Origin: Actinoplanes cyaneus
Lineage (GTDB): Bacteria; Actinomycetota; Actinomycetes; Mycobacteriales; Micromonosporaceae
Length of the DNA: 64,000 bases
Reading direction: 5' to 3'
NCBI RefSeq assembly: GCF_016862095.1
Contig: NZ_BOMH01000018.1
Coordinates: 186,001-250,000 of the forward strand
This document shows, in pieces, positions 33,745-43,696 of this stretch. Made by a program: the position numbers and the translations under genes. Position 1 is the stretch's first letter, and every line of letters starts with the position of its first letter. The notes beneath the pieces are model-generated. The model saw nothing but the letters and a program-made list of their open reading frames with translations, had not been told where the DNA came from and did no database searches.

Positions 33745-35937
33745 ATGCATCTATGGGAGCGCTCCCGTCTCATTGCCGCGGTCTCCACCCTTCTCCTCGT
33801 CGGCGCCGCTGCACCCGCCCTCGCGGACGAGGTGGAACAGGTCGTCAACGGCGGATTCGACAGCAGCACCGACCCGTTCTGGTCCACCGAGGGCATGCCG
33901 ATCGCGCTCAGCGACGGCCGGGCCTGCGTGGACGTGCCCGGCGGCACCACCAACCGCTGGGACGCCGCGATCGGCCAGAACGACATCGATCTGGTCGCCG
34001 GTGAGACGTACCGGTTCAGTTTCGACGCGAGCGGCACCGCCGGGCACGTGGCCCGGGCGATAACCGGACTCGCGGTCAGCCCCTACGACACCTACTTCGA
34101 GCAGTCGCCCGTCCTGGGCGACACGCAGCACTACGAGTACACGTTCACCGCCTCGGCCAGCACGAGCCAGGCACAGGTCGCCTTCCAGGTGGGCGGCAGC
34201 GCCGACCCGTGGCGGTTCTGCGTCGACAACGTCTCGCTGGTCGGCGGCGTGCCGCCCGAGGTCTACGTGCCCGACACCGGGCCGCGGGTGCGGGTCAACC
34301 AGGTCGCCTACCTCCCCGACGGCCCGAAGGCGGCGACGCTGGTCACCGAGACGTCCACCGCGCTGCCGTGGACGCTGAACGACAAGAACGGGAAGATCCT
34401 TCTCAAGGGCAAGACCTCGCCGTACGGCGTGGACGCCAGCTCCGGGCAGAACGTCCAGACGATCGACTTCAGCCGCTGGACCAGGAGCGGGACCGGGCTC
34501 ACGATCACCGCGGACGGTGAGACCTCCCGGCCGTTCGACATCTCGCGGGACGCCTACCGGTCGTTGCGTGCCGACGCGCTGAAGTTCTACTACACCCAGC
34601 GCTCCGGCATCGAGATCCGTGACGACCTTCGCCCCGGTTACGGCCGCGCGGCCGGTCATGTCGACGTCGCGCCGAATCAGGGTGACGGCAACGTGCCCTG
34701 CCAGCCCGGCGTCTGCGACTACACCCTGGACGTGCGGGGCGGCTGGTACGACGCCGGCGACCACGGCAAGTACGTCGTCAACGGCGGGATCTCCGTGTGG
34801 GAGCTGCTGAGCGAGTACGAGCAGTCCCACGCCGTACGCGGGGTGAGCCTGAACATCCCGGAGAGCGGCAACCGCACCCCGGACATCCTCGACGAGGTGC
34901 GCTGGGAGCTGGACTTCCTGCTCAGCATGCAGGCGCCGAACGGCATGGTGCACCACAAGATCCACGACCAGGCCTGGACCGGGCTCCCGCTGCTGCCCTC
35001 GCAGGACCCGCAGCCGCGTGAGCTGCACCCGGTCTCCACGGCGGCGACCCTGAACGTGGCGGCCACGGCGGCGCAGGCGGCCCGGATCTACGCCAAGTAC
35101 GACCCGGCGTTCGCCAAGCGCGCGCTCGCCGCGGCGAAGAAGGCCTACACCGCGGCGAAGACGAACCCGATCGCGCTCGCGCCGGAGTCCGACGGGGTCG
35201 GCGGCGGCGCCTACAACGACACCAAGGTCTCCGACGAGTTCTACTGGGCGGCCGCCGAGCTGTTCCTGACGACCGGGGACAAGGCGTACGCGAAGGATGT
35301 CATCTCCTCGCCGGAGCACACCGGCGACGCGTTCGGGCCGGTCGCCTTCGACTGGGCCTCCACCGCGGCCGCCGCGAAGATCGACCTGGCGCTGATCCCG
35401 AACAAGCTGCCCGGCCTGAGCAGCGTCAAGAAGCAGGTCGTCGCCGGCGCGGAGAAGTACCTGGCGATCCAGAAGGCGCACGCGTACGGCGTCGCCTACG
35501 CTCCCGCGAACAACGTGTGGGACTGGGGCTCGGCCAGCATCGTCGCGAACAACCTGGTCGTGATCGCCACCGCGGAGAAGCTGACCGGCCGCGACCGCTA
35601 CCGCGACGGTGTGCTCACCGGGCTGGACTGGCTCTTCGGGCGCAACGCGCTGAACCGTTCCTACGTCACCGGGTACGGCGAGGTCAGCGCTCAGAACCAG
35701 CACAGCCGCTGGTACGCCGCGCAGCTCGACCCGGCCCTGCCGCACCCGCCGGTCGGCAGCCTCGCCGGCGGGCCCAACTCGTCGATCCAGGACCCGCTGG
35801 CGCAGGAGAAGCTGAAGGGCTGCGTGGGCCAGTTCTGCTACATCGACGACATCCAGTCATGGTCCACGAACGAGCTGACCATCAACTGGAACTCGGCGCT
35901 GGCCTGGGTCTCCGGATACGTGGCAGAAATCCACTAG
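33745..35937 (+). CDS. Secreted GH9 endoglucanase with N-terminal CBM
   Basis: 730 aa from the ATG at 33745 (a GTG two codons earlier is the alternative). Signal peptide ends near PALADE. Residues ~30-160 are a beta-sandwich carbohydrate-binding module (CBM4/9-like: [17 protein letters not shown]). Residues ~175-260 are the Ig-like domain of CelD-type GH9s ([19 protein letters not shown]), and ~270-725 the (alpha/alpha)6 catalytic domain. Catalytic features: [13 protein letters not shown] (nucleophile/base aspartates, near residue 335), HSRWYA, and the acid in [15 protein letters not shown]. It hydrolyses beta-1,4-glucan outside the cell. A CebR-like operator at 33754 sits in the first codons. 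Confidence 0.93.
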   Translation: MHLWERSRLIAAVSTLLLVGAAAPALADEVEQVVNGGFDSSTDPFWSTEGMPIALSDGRACVDVPGGTTNRWDAAIGQNDIDLVAGETYRFSFDASGTAGHVARAITGLAVSPYDTYFEQSPVLGDTQHYEYTFTASASTSQAQVAFQVGGSADPWRFCVDNVSLVGGVPPEVYVPDTGPRVRVNQVAYLPDGPKAATLVTETSTALPWTLNDKNGKILLKGKTSPYGVDASSGQNVQTIDFSRWTRSGTGLTITADGETSRPFDISRDAYRSLRADALKFYYTQRSGIEIRDDLRPGYGRAAGHVDVAPNQGDGNVPCQPGVCDYTLDVRGGWYDAGDHGKYVVNGGISVWELLSEYEQSHAVRGVSLNIPESGNRTPDILDEVRWELDFLLSMQAPNGMVHHKIHDQAWTGLPLLPSQDPQPRELHPVSTAATLNVAATAAQAARIYAKYDPAFAKRALAAAKKAYTAAKTNPIALAPESDGVGGGAYNDTKVSDEFYWAAAELFLTTGDKAYAKDVISSPEHTGDAFGPVAFDWASTAAAAKIDLALIPNKLPGLSSVKKQVVAGAEKYLAIQKAHAYGVAYAPANNVWDWGSASIVANNLVVIATAEKLTGRDRYRDGVLTGLDWLFGRNALNRSYVTGYGEVSAQNQHSRWYAAQLDPALPHPPVGSLAGGPNSSIQDPLAQEKLKGCVGQFCYIDDIQSWSTNELTINWNSALAWVSGYVAEIH
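33754..33767. promoter_or_regulatory. CebR-like operator in the cellulase start
   Basis: TGGGAGCGCTCCCG, 13 of 14 matching the CebR consensus TGGGAGCGCTCCCA known for cellobiose-responsive LacI-family repression of cellulase genes in Streptomyces. It lies 9-22 bases into the coding sequence, just downstream of the candidate start site, so binding would block transcription. No cebR gene is in this window. Confidence 0.75.
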
Positions 35938-35973
35938 ATCACCTGCCGTAGCGGCGGCGATTCGTGCAGTAAC

Positions 35974-37248
35974 GTGCGAAACATGCAGGCACTGCGCTTC
36001 GCCGCCGCTCTCTACCGGCGCCAGCTCGCCATCCACTACTGGGGCCGGGTGCGGCGGGACCCACTGTGCCGCCTGCACCTGGCCGAGGGCCGGGAGAACC
36101 CGTACGCCGTCTACGACGAGGTGCGGGCGATCGGGCCGGTCGCGCCGACCCGGCTCGGCAACTACACGTCAGCGACCCGCACGGTCTGCAACAGCGTCCT
36201 GCGGGACCGGCGGTTCGGCCCGCGCGCGGTCGAGATGAACGGTCCCGGCGCGCCCGGCGACGAGATCGACATGTCGATGCTGGACAAGGACCCGCCGGAC
36301 CACACCCGGCTGCGGCGCCTGGCCCAGCCCGCGTTCAGCCCGAAGCAGATCGCCGGTTACCGCCCGCGGGTCGAGCGGCTCGTCGGTGACCTGCTCGACG
36401 CGGCCGCCGCCCGGGGAACGTTCGACATCGTGCACGACTTCGCCGCGCCGCTGCCGATCGCCGTCATCTCCGACCTGCTCGGCATCCCGGACGCGGACGC
36501 CGACGCGTTCGCCGAGCACGGCGCGGTCGTCGGCAGCGCGCTCGACGGGGTCCGGTCGCTACGGCACGCGGCCGCGCTGCAGTCCGCCAGCAACGCGATG
36601 GACGAGGTGTTCGTCCGGCTGTTCGCACTGCGCCGCCGGGAGCCGGCCGACGACGCGGTGAGCCGGATCCTGGCCGCCGAGGGTGATCAGATCCAGTCAC
36701 ACGAGCTACTGCCGCTGTGCCGGCTGCTGCTGGTGGCCGGCTTCGAGACCACCGTCAACCTGATCGGCAACGCGGTGAACGCGCTGCTCGACCACCCGGA
36801 GCAGTGGGACGCGCTCTGCGCCGACCCGGCCGGGCTCGCCGACGCCGCCGTGGAGGAGACGCTGCGGTTCGACCCGCCGGTGCAGCGGACCGCCCGGTGC
36901 GCGCGGGAGGACGTCGAGGTCGCCGGGCAGCTGGTCCGGCGTGGCCAGTTCCTGGTGTGCCTGCTCGGCGGGGCGAACCGGGACCCGGACGTCTACCCGG
37001 ACGCCGGCCGGTTCGACCTGCACCGCGTCCCGGAGGCCGAGCACCTGGCGTTCTCCAGCGGCATCCACTACTGCGTGGGGGCTCCCCTGGCGCGGCTGGA
37101 GGCCGGGATCGCGCTGCGCCTGCTGGCCGAGCGGATGCCGGGCCTGCGGCGGGCCGGTGCGCTGCGGCGACGCGACGCGAGCATCATCCGCGGCCCGCTC
37201 ACGCTGCCCGTCGCCACCGGCGCGCGGGCCTTCTCACCGACGACGTAG
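35974..37248 (+). CDS. Cytochrome P450
   Basis: 424 aa. Haem-binding loop FSSGIHYCVGAPLARLE, with the thiolate cysteine near residue 367. The I-helix oxygen-binding motif is AGFETTV, the K-helix ExxR is EETLRFD, and the meander and C-terminal strands are present. No membrane anchor, so soluble and bacterial-type, probably fed by ferredoxin. No redox partner is adjacent; the substrate is unknown. The start is GTG 35974 or ATG 35983 (MQALRFAA). The gene stands alone between the cellulase and the second XRE cassette. Confidence 0.92.
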   Translation: MRNMQALRFAAALYRRQLAIHYWGRVRRDPLCRLHLAEGRENPYAVYDEVRAIGPVAPTRLGNYTSATRTVCNSVLRDRRFGPRAVEMNGPGAPGDEIDMSMLDKDPPDHTRLRRLAQPAFSPKQIAGYRPRVERLVGDLLDAAAARGTFDIVHDFAAPLPIAVISDLLGIPDADADAFAEHGAVVGSALDGVRSLRHAAALQSASNAMDEVFVRLFALRRREPADDAVSRILAAEGDQIQSHELLPLCRLLLVAGFETTVNLIGNAVNALLDHPEQWDALCADPAGLADAAVEETLRFDPPVQRTARCAREDVEVAGQLVRRGQFLVCLLGGANRDPDVYPDAGRFDLHRVPEAEHLAFSSGIHYCVGAPLARLEAGIALRLLAERMPGLRRAGALRRRDASIIRGPLTLPVATGARAFSPTT

Positions 37249-37261
37249 CCGGCGGCCTTTC

Positions 37262-37504
37262 TCAGGCGTCGCCGCCCCACAACGCCTCGACCGTCACGCC
37301 GAGCGCCCGGGCGGTCTTGACGGCCAGGTAGACCGAGGGAGCGTAGTCGCCGGTCTCCATGGCGATGATGGTCTGCCGGCTCACTCCGACGGCGGCCGAG
37401 AGGCCCTGCTGGGTCAGGCCGGCATCCTTGCGCGCGGCCCGGATGCGCGCTCCGGCCGCGCCGCCGGACTCCGGGGCACGGACCGGGCCGGAGGGTGGCG
37501 CCAT
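37262..37504 (-). CDS. Small XRE-family regulator, paralogue in cassette 2
   Basis: 80 aa. A single helix-turn-helix domain, LTQQGLSAAVGVSRQTIIAM, followed by ETGDYAPSVYLAVKTARALG. Compared with the regulator at 7558 it has the same order of motifs (TQ-x-x-L-x-x-x-x-GV-x-RQT, then GxYxPSxxLA). The disordered N-terminus (PPSGPVRAPESGG) is extra. Its gene overlaps the preceding membrane-protein gene by one base, so translation is coupled. The probable operator is the 16-bp palindrome at 38009-38024. The gene ends 13 bp from the P450 gene on the opposite strand. Confidence 0.85.
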   Translation of the reverse strand: MAPPSGPVRAPESGGAAGARIRAARKDAGLTQQGLSAAVGVSRQTIIAMETGDYAPSVYLAVKTARALGVTVEALWGGDA

Positions 37505-37994
37505 CAGTCCTCGTCCTCGGCGAGAGCCTCACGCCGCTGCCACCGGCGGGACTTGCCCGCGACGATCAGGACGCAGATCATCGCCCCGAAGCCGGCGCCG
37601 ACCACCGCGCCGAGCCAGGCGTCCCCCGCGGGGTCGTACGCGTGCAGCGTACCCACCAGGAACACCACGTACGGCACCACTGTCAGCGCTGTCACCAGGA
37701 TCCGCTTCGCTCCCCAGTTGCGCGGGTCCGTCTCGACCTTGCGGCGTGCCACGTAGACCGAGCAGAGCAGCATCGGGCCCAGGAGCAGCACGAGGACGAT
37801 CGCGAGCGGCAGCACGGCGGCCGTGCCGAGCGGCCACACCAGGATTCCCGCGGCCCAGGGATGAGAAGGGAGTGCAGCGCGGAGGCCGTGGCGATCCCCT
37901 CGTACCAGCGGTAGCGCTCGCGCTCGTCGCCGTACAGATCACCGTCGAGGTCAAGGTTCCACCGCACCACGCGGTCAACTACGGAGGCCGTCAT
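37504..37994 (-). pseudogene. Membrane protein of XRE cassette 2, frameshifted
   Basis: Two reading frames join to one protein. The first, from the ATG at 37994, gives a soluble start (MTASVVDRVVRWNLDLDGD) and ends ...HSLLIP. The second gives WAAGILVWPLGTAAVLPLAI and three further membrane segments to the stop at 37504. The break is at about 37857-37862 in CTCATCCCTGG, where one extra C would restore the frame. The gene is therefore either a real one-base frameshift or a sequencing error in a C-run. If intact it would be ~163 aa, like the four-helix protein at 7782-8252, and it is placed identically before an XRE gene. Confidence 0.75.
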
Positions 37995-38000
37995 GGAGCC

Positions 38001-38030
38001 ATCATGATGTCAACACTTCTTGACGTCAAG
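38001..38030 (-). promoter_or_regulatory. Promoter and XRE operator of cassette 2
   Basis: On the minus strand, -35 TTGACG (38024-38029), 17-bp spacer, and -10 CATGAT (38001-38006). The ATG at 37994 is only six bases after the -10, so the mRNA is probably leaderless. Between and over the hexamers lies the palindrome GTCAACACTTCTTGAC (38009-38024) and an overlapping CTTGACGTCAAG (38019-38030). Confidence 0.65.
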
Positions 38031-38049
38031 TCCTCTTTACATCGCACGC

Positions 38050-39516
38050 CTATGTGGAGCGCATCCGGTCGAAGAGGTTGCGGGTGGCCCGCTGGATCCG
38101 GGCGTCGGTGTACGGCGACTTCACCAGTGCGAGCGGCCAGTGGAACGTCCCGGCGTCGAACATGATCGTGCCGCGCGGGCTGACGCTCAGACTCGTGTTC
38201 TGCACCAGGGCGCCGCGTTTGGCGTCGGTGAAGGGGCTGGCCGACAACACGGTCCGCCGCGCGCCGAACCCCATCGCAACGCCCGGGAAGACACCGTCCG
38301 CCTCCCCACCGACCAGTTTCGGGATGGTGTCGCCGTCCCGCAGGCCGGTCCCGGCCCAGAGCCAGTGCCCGGCCTCGCGGATCACGAGCGGAGCCGGTTT
38401 CTCCGGGATGCCGTTGTACTGCACGCCGAGCAGCCGCCCCTCGGCGTGCGAGGGGCCGGAGCCGAGGTCACGCCAGAGCTTGGTCGGACCGTACCGGCCC
38501 GGCGACGGGTCGACCGCGTCCTTGTAACAGGTCACCACCCGGCCGGCGGCCTCCACGCGGACGTTCCAGTAGACGTTGTTCGCCCCCAGGAAGGCGCAGT
38601 GCGTGCCGCCACGGAACGCTCGCTCCACCACGTCGCGCATCGCGCCGGACCAGTACTCGTCGTGCCCGGAGAAGACCAGCCCCCGGTGCCGTTCCGGGTC
38701 GACCCGGCCCTCGTGCAGGTCGACGTTGGTGGCGTAGGTGACGTCGTAGCCGTTGCGCTCCAGCCACTGGGCGGCGGCGACGTCCATGGCGAACAGCTTG
38801 GGCCGGCCGCCGTTGGCGAACGGGCGGTTGAACGACACCCGGTACGCCCGGTTCTTGATGTCGCCCACCTTCCCGGGCGCGGCGTATCCGCGGTAGAGGT
38901 TGCGCCCGGTGCGCCCGTCCATCGGCCACATGTTGTACGCCGCGTACGTGTTGAACGGCAGCACCATCAGGAAGTCCGACCTGCGCTGATCCTCGCGCAC
39001 CACGAATGGGGTGACGGCGCGATGCCCACCGGCGGTCTCGAAGACCGCCACATACACCCCCGACGTCCAAGACGCCGGGACGTGCAGGGTCCACGAGACC
39101 GGCCAGTCGCAGTCGACCAGCCCGGTCACCGGGTCCGGCTTCGGGACCGGGCGCGGCTGTCCGGGCAGCTCACCGCTGGAGGCGGCCGGGCGGCTCTTGC
39201 CGGCGCCGATCCGGAACACGGTGACGGTGAACGGCTGCGGGTCGGCGACGGTCACGTGGAAGCCGATCGTGCCACCGGCGTTCACCGAGGTCGCGGACGC
39301 GTACCCCTGGATCTCCCGGGCCCGGTCGGTGACGTTGACCGGCAGCCGCAGGACGTCCACCGCGGCCGGCTCCGCGCGCGGGGCAGGCCGCGAGCGCTCG
39401 AGCACGGCGGCGCGGGGCACGCTGTTCGCTTCGGCGGGAACTGACAGTCCCGCGACCACCGCTCCGGTGCCCAGAGCGAAGAACTTCAGCACGGTACGAC
39501 GACCCGAGCGCGACAA
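38050..39516 (-). CDS. Exported N,N-dimethylformamidase beta-like protein
   Basis: 488 aa. The N-terminus RSGRRTVLKFFALGTGAVVAG resembles a twin-arginine signal, with cleavage near PAEANS. The rest matches the large-subunit C-terminal domain of N,N-dimethylformamidase and relatives. Visible phrases are LPFNTYAAYNMWP, FSGHDEYWSGAMRD, CAFLGANNVYWNV and RRTVLSASPFTDAKRG. The canonical enzyme cuts formamides using Fe(III). No small subunit gene is adjacent and export suggests a different substrate, so the activity is unknown. A short beta-domain precedes it at residues ~50-170. It is divergent from nothing; the STAS gene starts 121 bp upstream on the same strand. Confidence 0.78.
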   Translation of the reverse strand: MSRSGRRTVLKFFALGTGAVVAGLSVPAEANSVPRAAVLERSRPAPRAEPAAVDVLRLPVNVTDRAREIQGYASATSVNAGGTIGFHVTVADPQPFTVTVFRIGAGKSRPAASSGELPGQPRPVPKPDPVTGLVDCDWPVSWTLHVPASWTSGVYVAVFETAGGHRAVTPFVVREDQRRSDFLMVLPFNTYAAYNMWPMDGRTGRNLYRGYAAPGKVGDIKNRAYRVSFNRPFANGGRPKLFAMDVAAAQWLERNGYDVTYATNVDLHEGRVDPERHRGLVFSGHDEYWSGAMRDVVERAFRGGTHCAFLGANNVYWNVRVEAAGRVVTCYKDAVDPSPGRYGPTKLWRDLGSGPSHAEGRLLGVQYNGIPEKPAPLVIREAGHWLWAGTGLRDGDTIPKLVGGEADGVFPGVAMGFGARRTVLSASPFTDAKRGALVQNTSLSVSPRGTIMFDAGTFHWPLALVKSPYTDARIQRATRNLFDRMRST

Positions 39517-39637
39517 ACCGAGATACCTTCCCCGTGGCAGCCGCTCCTCACGGGGAGCCGACGACCGGCCCCGCCCGTGGCGGCGAGCCGAAAGCTAGCA
39601 CAGGAAAGCAATAGGAAAGCCGGGCGTCGATCCGCCC

Positions 39638-39976
39638 TCAGAGACCGAAGTGGCGGGTTCCGGTGAGGCCGAGCAGCTCGGTCAGGCCGGTGACCCGCAG
39701 CTGCCGGTGCACGAACTCGCTCGGGTTGCGCAGCTGGAAGCCACAGCCGATGTCCCGGGCCGCGCGCTGCCCGGCGACCAGCGCGCCGATGCCGACCGAG
39801 TCCATGAAGGTGACATAGGTCAGGTCCACGATCAGCACGGTCGGGCGGTCGCGCTGCAGCGTCTCCAGGAGAGCCTCGCGCAGCGACGTGACGGTGGCCG
39901 AGTCCAGGCTGCCGCGCACCTCGACGACAGTGGCGCCGTCGGCCTGCCGCCGTGTCGTGATCACGGCCTCGCCCAT
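39638..39976 (-). CDS. STAS-domain anti-sigma factor antagonist
   Basis: 112 aa from an ATG at 39976 (upstream ATG at 39991 possible). Single STAS domain: VVEVRGSLDSATVTSLREAL, then IVDLTYVTFMDSVGIGALV. The serine in MDSVG is the residue that partner kinases phosphorylate. In the unphosphorylated state it binds an anti-sigma kinase and frees the sigma factor. SpoIIE-type phosphatases such as that at 26062 are its usual activators. It stands alone, with no anti-sigma kinase nearby. Confidence 0.9.
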   Translation of the reverse strand: MGEAVITTRRQADGATVVEVRGSLDSATVTSLREALLETLQRDRPTVLIVDLTYVTFMDSVGIGALVAGQRAARDIGCGFQLRNPSEFVHRQLRVTGLTELLGLTGTRHFGL

Positions 39977-40220
39977 TGGACCCCGCCCCACCGATCATCC
40001 GAGTCGGGCGATTTGCCCGATCTGAACACCGTACCCGCCGCGATGCAACCCTCGCAGGCTGCCGCGCGGTTTACCGGGGGCGCCGGACAAGCCGTACGCC
40101 AAGCCGGTTTTGCAAGTTGAGAGAGCGAAGTTGTCACATCGCGCCGATCACCTCAGTGCCCGGGTTGCGCCCGGATGAACCCGGGACGACGGTGATCTGA
40201 CGCGTCGAAGGGGGAACGGC

Positions 40221-41639
40221 ATGGCCAGGTCAGGATTGTTCGCGATCCGGGACGTCGGGTCGTTGATCCACGCGACCGCCGAGGAAGGCACCGAGCTCAA
40301 GAAGGCGGTCGGGGTCACCCAGCTCACCGCGATGGGCGTCGGCGCGATCATCGGCACCGGCATCTTCGTGGTGATCGGCAAGGGCTCCGGCATCGCCGGG
40401 CCGGCGGTCATCCTGTCCTTCGTGCTGGCCGCGGTGGCGTGCGTGTTCTCCGCGCTGTCCTACGCGGAGCTGTCGTCCTCGATCCCGGTCTCCGGCAGCG
40501 CGTACACCTACACCTACGCGACCATGGGTGAGATCGTCGCCTGGATCATCGGCTGGGACCTCATCCTGGAGTACGGCGTGTCCGTCGCCGGCATCGCGAT
40601 CGGCTGGGGCGGCAACCTCAACGCGTTCCTCGACTCGGCGTTCGGCGTGGCTTTGCCGGACGCGATCGCCAAGTCCCCCGAGGACGGCGGCATCGTCAAC
40701 CTGCCGGCCGTCTTCATCGTCCTCGCCATCACGTTGCTGCTCGTCCGGGGCGTGACCGAGAGTGCCCGGGCGAACCTGGTGATGGTCATCGTCAAGCTGG
40801 CCGTGCTGATCTTCTTCCTGGTGGTGGCGTTCGCGAACTTCAGCACCAAGAACTTCCACCCGTTCGCGCCGGCCGGCATGGACGGGGTGACGGCGGCCGC
40901 GGCGATCATCTTCTTCGCGTACATCGGGTTCGACGCGGTCTCCACCGGCAGCGAGGAGGCCCGGAACCCGGCCCGTGACCTGCCCTGGGCGATCATCGGC
41001 TCGCTCGCCATCTGCACGGTCTTCTACGTCCTCACCTCGGTCGGCGCGCTCGGCATCGCCAGCCCCGACCAGATGAAGGACAGCGACGCGCCGCTCGCCG
41101 CCGCGCTGGACCAGGGCGCCGGGATGAGCTGGGCGGCCGGGATCCTGGCGCTCGGCGCGGTCGTCGCGATCACCAGCGTGGTGCTGGTCATCTTCTACGG
41201 CCAGACCCGGATCTTCTTCGCGATGTGCCGGGACGGCCTGCTGCCGCGCCGGATGGCGAAGGTCAACCAGCGGTACGGCACCCCGGCGCGGCTGACCGTC
41301 ACGCTCGGTGTGCTGATCGCGATCCTGGCCGCGCTGGTCCCGCTCGGCACCATCGTGGAACTGGTCAACATCGGCACGCTGTTCGCATTCGTGCTGGTCA
41401 ACATCGGGGTGATCGTGCTGCGCCGGACCAAGCCGGACATGCCACGGCCGTACCGGGTGCCATGGTCGCCGGTCCTGCCGCTGCTCGGGGTGGCGTTCGC
41501 GATCTACCTGATGTCGGATCTTCCGCTGGACACCTGGATCCGGTTCGTGATCTGGCTGGCGGCCGGTCTGATCATCTACGGTCTGTACGGCTACAAGCAC
41601 TCCCTCGTACGGCAGCGGGCCCGGGACGGGCAGTCATGA
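40221..41639 (+). CDS. APC-family amino acid permease
   Basis: 472 aa with twelve predicted helices and a cytoplasmic N-terminus (MARSGLFAIRD). Helix 1 has GVGAIIGTGIFVVIG, the substrate and sodium-site helix of the APC superfamily, and helix 6 region FFAYIGFDAVSTGSEE is of the cationic amino acid transporter (YfnA/CAT) kind. Role: uptake of amino acids such as lysine, arginine or other basic substrates (inference). It shares an ATGA overlap with the universal stress protein gene that follows, an arrangement often seen for such permeases. Confidence 0.9.
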   Translation: MARSGLFAIRDVGSLIHATAEEGTELKKAVGVTQLTAMGVGAIIGTGIFVVIGKGSGIAGPAVILSFVLAAVACVFSALSYAELSSSIPVSGSAYTYTYATMGEIVAWIIGWDLILEYGVSVAGIAIGWGGNLNAFLDSAFGVALPDAIAKSPEDGGIVNLPAVFIVLAITLLLVRGVTESARANLVMVIVKLAVLIFFLVVAFANFSTKNFHPFAPAGMDGVTAAAAIIFFAYIGFDAVSTGSEEARNPARDLPWAIIGSLAICTVFYVLTSVGALGIASPDQMKDSDAPLAAALDQGAGMSWAAGILALGAVVAITSVVLVIFYGQTRIFFAMCRDGLLPRRMAKVNQRYGTPARLTVTLGVLIAILAALVPLGTIVELVNIGTLFAFVLVNIGVIVLRRTKPDMPRPYRVPWSPVLPLLGVAFAIYLMSDLPLDTWIRFVIWLAAGLIIYGLYGYKHSLVRQRARDGQS

Positions 41640-42424
41640 CCGCGCCCGTCATCGTCGGGGTCGATCACAGCCCCGGCGCCGCCGGCGCCCTCGCCCTCGG
41701 CCGGTGGCTCGCCACGGCATCGGACGCCCCGCTGATCGTCGCGGTCGTCCACCCGGCCCCGTCCGCGATCGGCTCCGGCCGGGTCGACGCCGAGTGGGTC
41801 GCCGACCGCTACCGCGCCGCGGAGCGCATCCTCGACGAGGCGCGGTCCACCCTGGAGGATCCGCCCGGCGTCGACTACCGGGTCGTCGCGTCCACCTCGG
41901 CCGCGCACGGCCTGCACGACCTGGCCGAGCAGTCCGGCGCGGCGCTGCTGGTGGTCGGCTCCGGGGCGGCCGCGCCGGCCGCCCGGATCTTCGCCGGCAG
42001 CACCGCCGAGCGGCTGCTGGCCGGCAGCGTCTGCCCGGTCGCCGTCGCCCCGGCCGGTGGCGCGGCGCCGGGCGCGGCCGGCCGGATCGGCGTCGCCTAT
42101 GTGGACACCCCGGACGGGCGGGCGGCGCTGGCCGCCGCGGCGGAGCTGGCCCGGCGGACCGGGAGCCCGTTGCTGCTGGTCACCGTAGTGGCCGGTGGGG
42201 ACGCGGCACTGCCGTTCATGATCGGCGACGATGCCGAGCGGGCCTTTCTGGACACCGCCCGGGAGACGTACGAGGAGGCCCTGCGCAAGGCCGCCGCGAG
42301 CGTCCCCGACGTGCCGGTGACGTGCGAGCTGCGCTCCGGTGACGTGGTCGAGGAACTGGCCGCGCTCGACGATGTGGACCTGCTGTTCTGCGGGTCCCGC
42401 GGTTACGGCCCGGCGCGCCGGGTG

Positions 42425-43441
<1,017 letters not shown>

Positions 43442-43502
43442 AAAGCTCCCCTCGCCGTGCAGCCCTCGATACCCCTGCACCTACAGGCACAAACGCACGA
43501 AA

Positions 43503-43539
43503 ATGGCGGAACCGAGCCTTGTGGGCCCGGTTCCGCCAT
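43503..43539 (-). terminator. Terminator of the sulfotransferase-propeller operon
   Basis: On the minus strand, a 16-bp stem (ATGGCGGAACCG.../...CGGTTCCGCCAT with one mismatch) and a 5-base loop, then TTTTCG (43497-43502). It lies 158-194 bases after the operon's stop at 43697 and before the kinase start at 43441. Confidence 0.65.
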
Positions 43540-43696
43540 GTAAACGTCCGCTGCTGTACGCAAGCTCCCGACGCCTGATCAACGCTAGGGCACCGACCTC
43601 CGGTCCACGCACGGACCCCACCGAGAGTGACGATCCTTACAGCCTGAACCACGCCTGAGCAGGCATTAAGGTAGGCGCGAGCATCACGGAAAGCGA

